Assembly (NCBI RefSeq): GCF_019047785.1
Contig: NZ_CP077290.1
Span: forward strand, 558,001 to 622,000
Source: Enterobacter cancerogenus
GTDB taxonomy: Bacteria > Pseudomonadota > Gammaproteobacteria > Enterobacterales > Enterobacteriaceae
Direction: 5' to 3'
DNA length: 64,000 nucleotides
Part shown: positions 57,060 to 64,000 of the stretch, piece by piece
Numbering within the stretch: the stretch's first letter is position 1
Layout: each line of letters starts with the position of its first letter
The notes under the pieces: model-generated
The model's database searches: none
Told to the model about the DNA's origin: nothing
What the model saw: only the letters and a program-made list of their open reading frames with translations
Position numbers and translations under genes: made by a program

Positions 57060-59089
57060 ACCTGCGGGCGTTCTCCTGGCGCAATACGCCGTGGATCAAA
57101 GCGACGCGCCCGCAGTGGCGCTACGCCTTACGCAACGGCATTGCGATGTGTCTGGCGCTTACCGTTGCGTATTATCTCAATCTGGATCAACCCTACTGGG
57201 CTATGACCTCGGCGGCAGTGGTCAGCTTCCCGACCGTCGGCGGCGTGATCAGCAAAAGTCTGGGCCGCGTCGCGGGGAGTTTACTCGGGGCTACGGCCGC
57301 ACTGATTATCGCCGGACATACCCTGAACGATCCGTGGCTCTTTTTACTGAGCATGGCCGGATGGCTTGGGTTTTGCACCTGGGCCTGCGCGCACTTCACC
57401 AACAACGTCGCCTACGCTTTCCAGCTGGCGGGCTATACGGCGGCGATCATCGCCTTCCCGGTCGTCAACGTGCTGGACACCACCGAGCTGTGGGACATTG
57501 CCCAGGCGCGCGTCTGTGAAGTTATCGTTGGGATCTTGTGTGGCGGGGTGATGATGATGATCCTGCCCAGTACCTCAGACGGTACCGCGCTTATCACCGC
57601 CCTGAAGACGATGCACGCGCGCCTGCTGGAACACGCCAGTCTGCTGTGGCAGCCCGACACCAACGATGATATTCGCCTGGCACATGAAAAGGTCATCGGC
57701 CAGATCCTGACCATGAATCTGCTGCGCATTCAGGCGTTCTGGAGCCATTACCGCTTTCGCCGCCAGAACACGCTCCTGAACTATCTTCTGCATCAGCAGT
57801 TGCGGATGACCAGCGCCATCTCCAGCCTGCGCAGGATGCTGCTGAACTGGCCCGACTCGCCTGTACATACCCGAGAGGTTATCGATACGCTGCTCGCCGC
57901 CCTCGCCCGACCGGATGCGAATATCTATACCGTGGCGCGGATTATCGCCCCGCTCGCCCCGACGGATGAATATGATTATCGCCACCGGGCCTTCTGGCAG
58001 CGCCTGAACTATTTTTGCCGGCTCTATCTGCGCAGCAGTCGCTGGATCCGGGCGATTGAGAATGCCACCCCGATAACAGAATTCGCCGTACCGGGCAGCC
58101 CGGCGCTGGCGCGCCATACCGATTATATGGAAGCCTTGTGGAGCGGGTTTCGCACCTTCTGTGCGCTGACGCTGGTTGGCGCATGGAGCATCACCACCCA
58201 ATGGGAATCCGGCAGCGCCGCCCTCACCCTGGCCGCCATCAGCTGCGTGCTCTATTCCGTCGTCGCCTCGCCGTTCAACTCGCTGACGCTGCTGCTTCGC
58301 ACGCTGGTGCTGCTGTCCTTATTCAGTTTTGTCGTCAAGTTTGGGTTGATGGTGCAGATAAGCGATCTCTGGCAGTTTCTGCTGTTTCTCTTTCCGCTAT
58401 TAATCACCATGCAGTTGCTGAAGCTGCAAATGCCGAAGCTGGCGGGCCTGTGGGGACAGCTGATCGTCTTTATGGGGTCATTTATCTCGGTCACAAATCC
58501 ACCGGTCTATGATTACGCCGACTTCCTCAATGACAATCTGGCCAAAATTTTAGGCGTGGGGCTGGCGTGGTTAGCGTTCGCCGTGCTGCGTCCCGGGTCC
58601 GATGCCCGTAAAAGCCGCCGTCATATTCGGGAGTTACGCAGGGGGTTCGTCGATCAGCTCAGCCGCAGACCGCATCTGCGCGAGAGTGAGTATGAGTCGC
58701 TGGTGTATCACCACGTCAGCCAGCTCAATAACAGTCAGGACTCCCTTGCCCGCCGCTGGCTGCTTCGCTGGGGCGTGGTATTGCTCAACTGTTCGCATGT
58801 GGTCTGGCAGCTGCGTGCCTGGGAGACGCGTTCCGATCCGCTGTCGCAGGTTCGGGATGTCTGTATCTCTCTGCTGCGGGATGTCATGAGCGAGCGTGGC
58901 GTTCAGCAGCGGTCGCTTAGCGTCACGCTCGCCGAACTGCAGCGCATTTGCGATACCCTGGCGCGCCATCATTTGCCTGCGGCGCGGGATTTAGCGTCGA
59001 TAATCTGGCGGCTGCACTGTTCGCTGTCGCAGCTCGAACAAGCGCCGCCGCCGGGTACGATTGGCGATCAGATCACCCCGCAGGCGTAG
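57056..59089 (+). CDS. ydhK: FUSC-family efflux protein YdhK
   Basis: 677 residues, like AaeB. Two sets of membrane helices (about 25-170 and 365-505) bracket soluble helical regions. [25 protein letters not shown] (split at about 24-47) is the FUSC signature. By family it exports aromatic acids or related compounds, working with YdhJ and YdhI; this is unproven for YdhK. Its last 22 bases overlap the end of the convergent sodC. Confidence 0.93.
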   Translation: MNLRAFSWRNTPWIKATRPQWRYALRNGIAMCLALTVAYYLNLDQPYWAMTSAAVVSFPTVGGVISKSLGRVAGSLLGATAALIIAGHTLNDPWLFLLSMAGWLGFCTWACAHFTNNVAYAFQLAGYTAAIIAFPVVNVLDTTELWDIAQARVCEVIVGILCGGVMMMILPSTSDGTALITALKTMHARLLEHASLLWQPDTNDDIRLAHEKVIGQILTMNLLRIQAFWSHYRFRRQNTLLNYLLHQQLRMTSAISSLRRMLLNWPDSPVHTREVIDTLLAALARPDANIYTVARIIAPLAPTDEYDYRHRAFWQRLNYFCRLYLRSSRWIRAIENATPITEFAVPGSPALARHTDYMEALWSGFRTFCALTLVGAWSITTQWESGSAALTLAAISCVLYSVVASPFNSLTLLLRTLVLLSLFSFVVKFGLMVQISDLWQFLLFLFPLLITMQLLKLQMPKLAGLWGQLIVFMGSFISVTNPPVYDYADFLNDNLAKILGVGLAWLAFAVLRPGSDARKSRRHIRELRRGFVDQLSRRPHLRESEYESLVYHHVSQLNNSQDSLARRWLLRWGVVLLNCSHVVWQLRAWETRSDPLSQVRDVCISLLRDVMSERGVQQRSLSVTLAELQRICDTLARHHLPAARDLASIIWRLHCSLSQLEQAPPPGTIGDQITPQA

Positions 59090-59586
59090 CGTGCTCCCCC
59101 GCCGCCAAGCGGTTTAGGCTGATCGGACATGTTATCGCCACCAACGTGGATCATCAGCGACTTACCTTTTACCTCGTCCAGCTTTTTCAGCCGTGGCGCG
59201 GTTACGGGGTCCGTGGCTTTGCCATCGTTATTCACGACCAGCACCGGCAGGTCCCCTAAGTGCCCCATTCCTTCCGGGCCTTCATGCTTTCCGGTGTGCT
59301 CAGGATCGAGGTGGCCGCCCGCCGCTTCCGCCGCCGACGCTTTACCCTCTTTTATCGCGGGCTGACAACTGCCGTTGGCATGAACATGGAAGCCATGTTC
59401 ACCGGGAGGAAGCGCTTTGAGATTGGGGGCAAACTCCAGTCCTTTGTCCGTTTCGGTGATGGTCACCGTCCCGATGGACTGGCCAACCCCCTGAGAGGTG
59501 ACGAGATTCATTTCTACTTCATCGCTGGCTGCCTGCGCGCCTGCGCAAACAGCCAGTGCCACTAATGCCAGAGCAAAACGTTTCAT
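59068..59586 (-). CDS. sodC: Periplasmic copper/zinc superoxide dismutase SodC
   Basis: 172 residues with a signal peptide (about 1-19, cleaved after AGAQA). Metal ligands are visible: [11 protein letters not shown] (about 64-74, copper histidines and the disulfide cysteine), [23 protein letters not shown] (split, about 91-113, the bridging His and zinc ligands) and [13 protein letters not shown] (about 144-156). RYACGVI closes the disulfide. It removes superoxide in the periplasm. The gene is convergent with ydhK, overlapping by 22 bases. Confidence 0.96.
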   Translation of the reverse strand: MKRFALALVALAVCAGAQAASDEVEMNLVTSQGVGQSIGTVTITETDKGLEFAPNLKALPPGEHGFHVHANGSCQPAIKEGKASAAEAAGGHLDPEHTGKHEGPEGMGHLGDLPVLVVNNDGKATDPVTAPRLKKLDEVKGKSLMIHVGGDNMSDQPKPLGGGGARYACGVI

Positions 59587-59667
59587 GTAACCTCCGTTGA
59601 TTATTTTTTGCTCCTTAAGTTTAAACCAGGAGCAGAGAAATCACCGGAAAGTCACCGCGTTACCCTT

Positions 59668-60564
59668 TCACGGAACGTCGTAACCGAGCGCCGCCTTGCG
59701 AATGCGGAACCACTGCTGGCGGGTCATCTGCAGTTCTTCAGCGCCCAGCGCGGCGCGCACGCGTTCAATCTTGCCGGAACCAATAATCGGCAGCGGTTTT
59801 GACGGCAGACGCAGGATCCACGCATACACGACCTGCTCAATGCTCTCAGCGTTGAGTTCACGGGCAACGGTTTCCAGCTCATCACGCAGCGGCTGGAAGG
59901 CTTCGTCATTGAACAGCCGTCCGCCGCCGAGGCAAGACCACGCCATAGGACGAATGCGCAACTGCTGCAGCTGGTCGAGCGTGCCATCCAGCAGCAGCGG
60001 CTGGTGAACCGGTGAAATCTCAACCTGATTAGTCGCCAGCGTGAACGGCAGACGCGACTGCAGGAGCGCGAACTGGGCTGGCGTAAAGTTCGAGACGCCG
60101 AAGTGGCGCACTTTGCCGCTCTGATGAAGATTGAGGAACGCTTCAGCCACCTCATCGGCATCCATCAGCGGATCGGGGCGGTGAATTAACAGCAGGTCGA
60201 TATGGTCTGTGGCCAGATTCACCAGCGACTGCTCGGCGCTCTTAATGATGTGTGCGCTGTCGGTGATGTAATGGCCGAGGGCATGTTCAGGTTTTGCCGT
60301 GGTGGCGATACCGCATTTCGTCACGATCTCCATTCTGGTACGCAGCGCAGGCACACGTTTCAGCGCCTCGCCAAAGGCCGCTTCACACGCATAGCCGCCA
60401 TAAATATCAGCATGGTCGACGGTGGTGATGCCAAGATCGAGGTGTTCTTCAATAAAGCTCGCCAGCTGGGGAGCGGACATATTCCAGTCCATCAAACGCC
60501 AGTAACCCATCACAAAGCGGGAAAATTCCGGGCCCTGCGGGGCAAGAGTAATACGCTGAACCAT
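59668..60564 (-). CDS. ydhF: Aldo/keto reductase YdhF
   Basis: 298 residues, the E. coli length. Catalytic residues of an aldo/keto reductase are present: TTVDHADIYGGY (about 48-59, Asp and Tyr), IVTKCGI (Lys), and LLLIHRPDPLMDADEV (about 122-137, His). The phosphate-binding GSGKIERVRAAL (about 263-274) binds NADPH. The substrate is unknown. It is a single gene 81 bases upstream of sodC on the same strand. Confidence 0.94.
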   Translation of the reverse strand: MVQRITLAPQGPEFSRFVMGYWRLMDWNMSAPQLASFIEEHLDLGITTVDHADIYGGYACEAAFGEALKRVPALRTRMEIVTKCGIATTAKPEHALGHYITDSAHIIKSAEQSLVNLATDHIDLLLIHRPDPLMDADEVAEAFLNLHQSGKVRHFGVSNFTPAQFALLQSRLPFTLATNQVEISPVHQPLLLDGTLDQLQQLRIRPMAWSCLGGGRLFNDEAFQPLRDELETVARELNAESIEQVVYAWILRLPSKPLPIIGSGKIERVRAALGAEELQMTRQQWFRIRKAALGYDVP

Positions 60565-60612
60565 AACAATTTCCTCAGAGTAGTTATGTCATCAGTATAC
60601 GCAATTACCTTG

Positions 60613-60852
60613 CTAAAACAGTGAAGGTTGCTGGGGTTCTTCGCTTTCAACCGCTTTGTTTGCGCGTAATTTGCGCAGGAGTCGCTGCCGGCACAGGCGA
60701 AGCACCTCCTGCTTTTGCGGATCGCTTAAATGTTGCCAGTTGAACCGTTCATCGCGGGTACGCATACAGCCGCGACAAAATCCGCGTTCATCCGACTGGC
60801 AAATCCCCCGGCAAGGGCTCTGGACGGGGAAAAACTCCAGCTGCTCTGCCAC
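60613..60852 (-). CDS. ydhL: DUF1289 protein YdhL
   Basis: 79 residues from a GTG at 60852, matching E. coli YdhL. GGAGG lies just upstream; the frame continues to 60936 but is not conserved there. DUF1289 features are SPCRGICQSDERGFCRGC (about 11-28), four cysteines likely to hold a metal, then WQHLSDPQKQEVLRLCRQR (about 39-57). Function unknown. It lies 48 bases upstream of ydhF on the same strand. Confidence 0.88.
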   Translation of the reverse strand: MAEQLEFFPVQSPCRGICQSDERGFCRGCMRTRDERFNWQHLSDPQKQEVLRLCRQRLLRKLRANKAVESEEPQQPSLF

Positions 60853-60997
60853 ACACACCTCCGCAAACCGTTTATCACCTACAGTGAAGACGCTAAACAC
60901 GGCGTCTGCAAGGGCTTTACCACAGAAATGTGGCATTAAGGTTTCACTAATCTTCCCGCCTTATACTCAACACATCACTATAAAGAATGGTTTGTTA

Positions 60998-62641
60998 ATG
61001 ATGTGGTTTGCCAAAAAGTTACACTGTAACGACATGAAGTTCACGCTCGGTTGTGCTCTCTTCTTCACCGCGCTAAACGCGTTGTTCATTCACCGCAGCT
61101 GGCAGATTATTGCCCCTGCTCATCTGCACGACATGCTGTTCGCAGCGTCTGTTCCGCTGGTGCTGTTTTGCGGCTGGGTCATTGTCTTCAGCCTGCTGAA
61201 TATCCCGTTTATCCGCAAGCCGCTGATGATCATCCTGACCATGGGATGCGCCGCCGCCACCTACTTTATGTATACCTACGGTGCGGTTATCGACCAGAAC
61301 ATGATCGTCAACGTATTCGAAACCAATTCCCAGGAAGCCACCGCGCTGCTGACGCCGCAGATCGTGTTGTGGATTGTCATTGCAGGGGTGGTGCCGTCGG
61401 TGGTGCTGGCTCTGACGACGATCCGAGCGGGAAAATGGTGGTACGCCCTGCTCATGCGGGTCGCAGCCATGCTGGGCGCGCTGCTGGTGATCGTGCTGAT
61501 CGCCTCCGTGTTTTATAAAGACTACGCCTCGTTATTTCGTAATAACAAAAGCATTGTGAAAATGGTCACCCCGGCGAACTACGTCAGCGCGGTTATCAAA
61601 TACAGCAAAACCCGCTGGTTTGCAGGCAATCAAACGCTGGTGCGCATCGGGGAGGATGCCCATAAAGGGGCGCTGATTTCCGGTCAACAGAAGAAAACGG
61701 TTCTGGTCGTGGTCGTCGGTGAAGCCTCACGCGCGGCGAACTACTCGCTAAATGGCTATGGTCGCGAAACGACCCCGGAACTGGAAAAGCGAAAGGTGAT
61801 TTCCTTTCCTCAGGCCTCGTCCTGCGGTACCGAGACCGCGGTGTCGGTTCCCTGCATGTTCTCCGGTATGACCCGAAAAAATTATGATGCCGATCTGGCC
61901 CATCACCAGGAAGGCCTGCTCGACGTGCTCCGCCATGCGGGCATCAACCTGCTGTGGCGTGATAATGACGGCGGTTGTAAAGGCGCCTGCGATCGGGTGC
62001 CGCACACGGACATGACGCAGTGGAAGCTGGATACATTCTGTAAAGACCAGTCCTGCATCGACGACGTCAACCTCTACCGTCTTGATAACGTGCTGGACGG
62101 GCTGAAACAGGACAGCGTTCTGGTCATACACCTGATGGGCAGCCACGGTCCGGCCTATTACAACCGCTATCCCAGCAGTTTCCGGAAATTCACCCCGACC
62201 TGTGATACCAATGAAATTCAGGACTGCGATCATCAGTCACTGATTAACACCTACGACAACACGATTCTGTACACCGACAGCGTGGTCAGTAAAACCATCG
62301 ACGCGCTGAAAGCGCGCCAGAGCAGCATGAATACGGCGCTGATCTACCTGTCTGATCACGGTGAATCGCTGGGTGAAAGCGGAATTTATCTGCACGGCAC
62401 GCCTTACATGCTGGCGCCGGAACAGCAGACGCACATTCCGTTCGTGTTCTGGCTCTCCCCGGACTATGCGAAAAACTTTGGCGTTGATGAGCAGTGCTTA
62501 CGTGATTATGCAGCAAAAAATGCGGTGTCACAGGACAACTTGTTCTCAACGGTGCTGGGGATGATGGACGTGAAATCAACCGTTTATCAGCAGCAGCTGG
62601 ATATTGTTAACGCATGCAGACACGAAATCGGCTTGCATTAG
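60998..62641 (+). CDS. eptA: Lipid A phosphoethanolamine transferase, EptA/MCR family
   Basis: 547 residues, the E. coli EptA length. Five N-terminal membrane helices (about 14-172) anchor a periplasmic alkaline-phosphatase-like domain. The zinc site and nucleophile are intact: VVGEASRAANYS (Glu242), SCGTETAVSVPCMF (Thr280), GSHGPAYYNRYP (His383) and LSDHGESLGESGIYLHG (Asp453, His454). Paired cysteines for three disulfides are kept. Adding phosphoethanolamine to lipid A lowers negative charge and can raise polymyxin tolerance. E. coli eptA lies elsewhere with basRS, so this is a paralogue or moved copy. The frame is open upstream; start chosen by length. Ribosome site weak. Confidence 0.88.
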   Translation: MMWFAKKLHCNDMKFTLGCALFFTALNALFIHRSWQIIAPAHLHDMLFAASVPLVLFCGWVIVFSLLNIPFIRKPLMIILTMGCAAATYFMYTYGAVIDQNMIVNVFETNSQEATALLTPQIVLWIVIAGVVPSVVLALTTIRAGKWWYALLMRVAAMLGALLVIVLIASVFYKDYASLFRNNKSIVKMVTPANYVSAVIKYSKTRWFAGNQTLVRIGEDAHKGALISGQQKKTVLVVVVGEASRAANYSLNGYGRETTPELEKRKVISFPQASSCGTETAVSVPCMFSGMTRKNYDADLAHHQEGLLDVLRHAGINLLWRDNDGGCKGACDRVPHTDMTQWKLDTFCKDQSCIDDVNLYRLDNVLDGLKQDSVLVIHLMGSHGPAYYNRYPSSFRKFTPTCDTNEIQDCDHQSLINTYDNTILYTDSVVSKTIDALKARQSSMNTALIYLSDHGESLGESGIYLHGTPYMLAPEQQTHIPFVFWLSPDYAKNFGVDEQCLRDYAAKNAVSQDNLFSTVLGMMDVKSTVYQQQLDIVNACRHEIGLH

Positions 62642-62655
62642 ACCGAATGGTCTAA
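62638..62655. promoter_or_regulatory. NemR operator overlapping the eptA stop
   Basis: TTAGACC, GAAT, GGTCTAA is an 18-base inverted repeat like the E. coli NemR box. It covers the TAG stop of the eptA-type gene (62639-62641) and ends 12 bases before the nemR ATG. Confidence 0.9.
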
Positions 62656-62667
62656 TACAGTGCAGCG

Positions 62668-63267
62668 ATGAGCAGACACACTGAACACGATACGCGCGAA
62701 CATCTACTGGCTACCGGCGAGCGTCTTTGCATGCATCGCGGGTTTACCGGAATGGGGCTGAGCGAACTGTTAAAAACCGCCGAAGTGCCGAAGGGATCGT
62801 TTTATCACTATTTTCGATCCAAAGAAGCCTTCGGCGTGGCGATGCTTGAGCGGCACTATGCCAGCTATCATCAACGCCTCGCCACCCATTTTGCCCAGGG
62901 TGAAGGCAACTATCGGGATCGTGTGCTGAACTACTATCAGGAAACGCTGACCCAGTTCTGTCAGCAGGGCATTATTAGCGGCTGCCTGACGGTAAAACTT
63001 TCTGCCGAGGTGTGCGATCTTTCCGAAGATATGCGCGCAGCCATGGATAAAGGCGCCACGGGTGTTATCGCCCTGCTTGCACAGGCGCTGGAGAAAGGTC
63101 GCGACGAAAAAACGCTGGCCTTCTCCGGAGAGCCGTTAACCCAGGCGCAGGTTCTTTATGCTCTGTGGTTAGGTGCCAATCTTCAGGCCAAAATTTCTCG
63201 CAGTGCCGCACCGCTTGAAAGCGCCCTGGCACATGTGAAATGCACGATTACAGCGCCTGGCGTTTAG
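62668..63267 (+). CDS. nemR: TetR-family electrophile sensor NemR
   Basis: 199 residues, the E. coli length. The N-terminal helix-turn-helix (LSELLKTAEVPKGSFYHYF, about 31-49) precedes a ligand domain with Cys98, Cys106 (in SGCLTVKL) and Cys116. In E. coli, Cys106 senses bleach, N-ethylmaleimide and methylglyoxal and releases DNA. It represses itself, nemA and gloA. It follows the eptA-type gene by 26 bases, so it may also be read through from it. Confidence 0.95.
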   Translation: MSRHTEHDTREHLLATGERLCMHRGFTGMGLSELLKTAEVPKGSFYHYFRSKEAFGVAMLERHYASYHQRLATHFAQGEGNYRDRVLNYYQETLTQFCQQGIISGCLTVKLSAEVCDLSEDMRAAMDKGATGVIALLAQALEKGRDEKTLAFSGEPLTQAQVLYALWLGANLQAKISRSAAPLESALAHVKCTITAPGV

Positions 63268-63279
63268 CAGGCGTTTTTT
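63254..63279 (+). terminator. Terminator overlapping the end of nemR
   Basis: CGCCTG and CAGGCG pair around an eight-base loop that contains the nemR stop codon (63265-63267), followed by T6. A ribosome ending nemR would cover the stem, so termination may depend on translation. Confidence 0.65.
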
Positions 63280-63321
63280 ATTTACCTTGTTACTAGTCGA
63301 CTGGTCTACTCAGGAGTCTTT

Positions 63322-64000
63322 ATGTCCGATGAAAAATTATTTACCCCACTGAAAGTGGGTGCTGTTACTGCACCAAACCGCGTATTCATGGCCCCGCTGA
63401 CCCGTCTGCGCAGCATTGAGCCGGGTGATATTCCCACCCCGCTGATGGGTGAATACTATCGTCAGCGCGCAAGCTCTGGCCTGATCATCTCCGAAGCAAC
63501 CCAGATTTCCGCTCAGGCGAAAGGCTACGCGGGCGCACCTGGCCTGCACAGCCCGGAGCAGATTGCCGCGTGGAAGAAAATCACCGCTGGCGTGCACGCT
63601 GACGATGGCCGCATCGCGGTGCAGCTGTGGCACACCGGGCGTATCTCACACAGCAGCATCCAGCCTGGCGGCCAGGCACCGGTTTCCGCCTCGGCCTTAA
63701 GCGCCAATACCCGCACCTCCCTGCGCGATGAAAACGGCAACGCCATTCGCGTTGATACGTCCATGCCGCGTGCGCTGGAGCTGGACGAGATCCCGGGTAT
63801 CGTCAATGATTTCCGTCAGGCGGTCGCGAATGCGCGTGAAGCCGGTTTCGACATGGTTGAACTGCACTCGGCCCACGGCTACCTGCTGCACCAGTTCCTC
63901 TCCCCGTCTTCCAACCATCGTACCGACCAATACGGCGGCAGCGTTGAGAACCGCGCGCGTCTGGTACTGGAAGTGGTGGACGCAGTGTGTAAAGAGTGGA
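63322..64000 (+). CDS. nemA: N-ethylmaleimide reductase NemA, cut by window end
   Basis: The first 226 codons of an Old Yellow Enzyme flavoprotein; E. coli NemA has 365 residues, so the last part is outside. [20 protein letters not shown] (about 6-25) begins the FMN barrel, [11 protein letters not shown] (about 97-107) and [16 protein letters not shown] (about 180-195) carry the His pair that binds substrates, and [14 protein letters not shown] ends the known signature. It reduces electrophilic alkenes, nitro compounds and methylglyoxal-type stressors with NADPH. CAGGAG precedes the ATG. It is controlled by NemR. Confidence 0.95.
   Translation, partial: MSDEKLFTPLKVGAVTAPNRVFMAPLTRLRSIEPGDIPTPLMGEYYRQRASSGLIISEATQISAQAKGYAGAPGLHSPEQIAAWKKITAGVHADDGRIAVQLWHTGRISHSSIQPGGQAPVSASALSANTRTSLRDENGNAIRVDTSMPRALELDEIPGIVNDFRQAVANAREAGFDMVELHSAHGYLLHQFLSPSSNHRTDQYGGSVENRARLVLEVVDAVCKEW

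Noticed and set aside
63290..63308. Second NemR operator before nemA
   Set aside because: Only one half (GGTCTA, 63303-63308) is good; the left half TAGTCG does not fit the box.

Overview
The window is chromosomal DNA from a member of the Enterobacteriaceae. Most genes align in order and length with the Escherichia coli and Salmonella replication-terminus region (ogt-fnr-uspE, pntAB, ydgH-ydgI-folM-ydgC, rstA/rstB, tus-fumC-fumA-manA, malI-malXY, add, rsxABCDGE-nth, dtpA-gstA-pdxY-tyrS-pdxH-mliC-anmK-slyB, slyA-ydhIJK-sodC-ydhF-ydhL, nemRA). Base composition, the absence of the uid and abg loci and the local extra genes fit Enterobacter or a close relative (Lelliottia, Leclercia). The genus is an inference from memory of gene content, not a computed placement.

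Layout. 1-7.1 kb is accessory: a fragment of an unknown gene; a LysR regulator, a luciferase-like flavin oxidoreductase and a medium-chain reductase on the minus strand; a divergent NTF2-like protein; yajD; an M24-family protein whose usual metal aspartates are missing; an orphan ribbon-helix-helix protein; and pdxI. 7.2-9.5 kb holds a chemoreceptor with an NWETF tail, and smrA. The small RNA McaS follows, ahead of ogt-fnr-uspE. 12.9-21.2 kb carries an MscS-type channel, pntAB, ydgH, the ydgI antiporter, folM and ydgC.

At 21.3-24.4 kb the two-component genes rstA and rstB are separated by about 1.05 kb of AT-rich DNA carrying an unrecognised cysteine-rich gene and a hairpin-rich leader just before rstB. 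tus follows, with a Ter replication-arrest site in its promoter, so the window lies inside the terminus. Next come fumC/fumA, manA, ydgA, the MalI system with two operators, add, ydgJ, the very small gene blr, cnu and ydgK. The rsx electron-transport operon runs into nth.

45.5-64 kb: dtpA, gstA, pdxY-tyrS-pdxH (vitamin B6 and tRNA charging), cell-envelope genes (mliC, anmK, slyB), a membrane diguanylate cyclase gene broken by an apparent one-base deletion between slyB and slyA, the ydhIJK efflux set, sodC, ydhF, ydhL, an EptA-type lipid A phosphoethanolamine transferase inserted before nemR, and nemR-nemA (cut by the window end).

No rRNA, tRNA, insertion sequence, prophage or CRISPR array was seen. 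I did not find a clearly new multi-gene system. The best leads are the island splitting rstAB with its structured leader, the frameshifted cyclase, the EptA gene next to the NemR operator, and the degenerate M24 protein.
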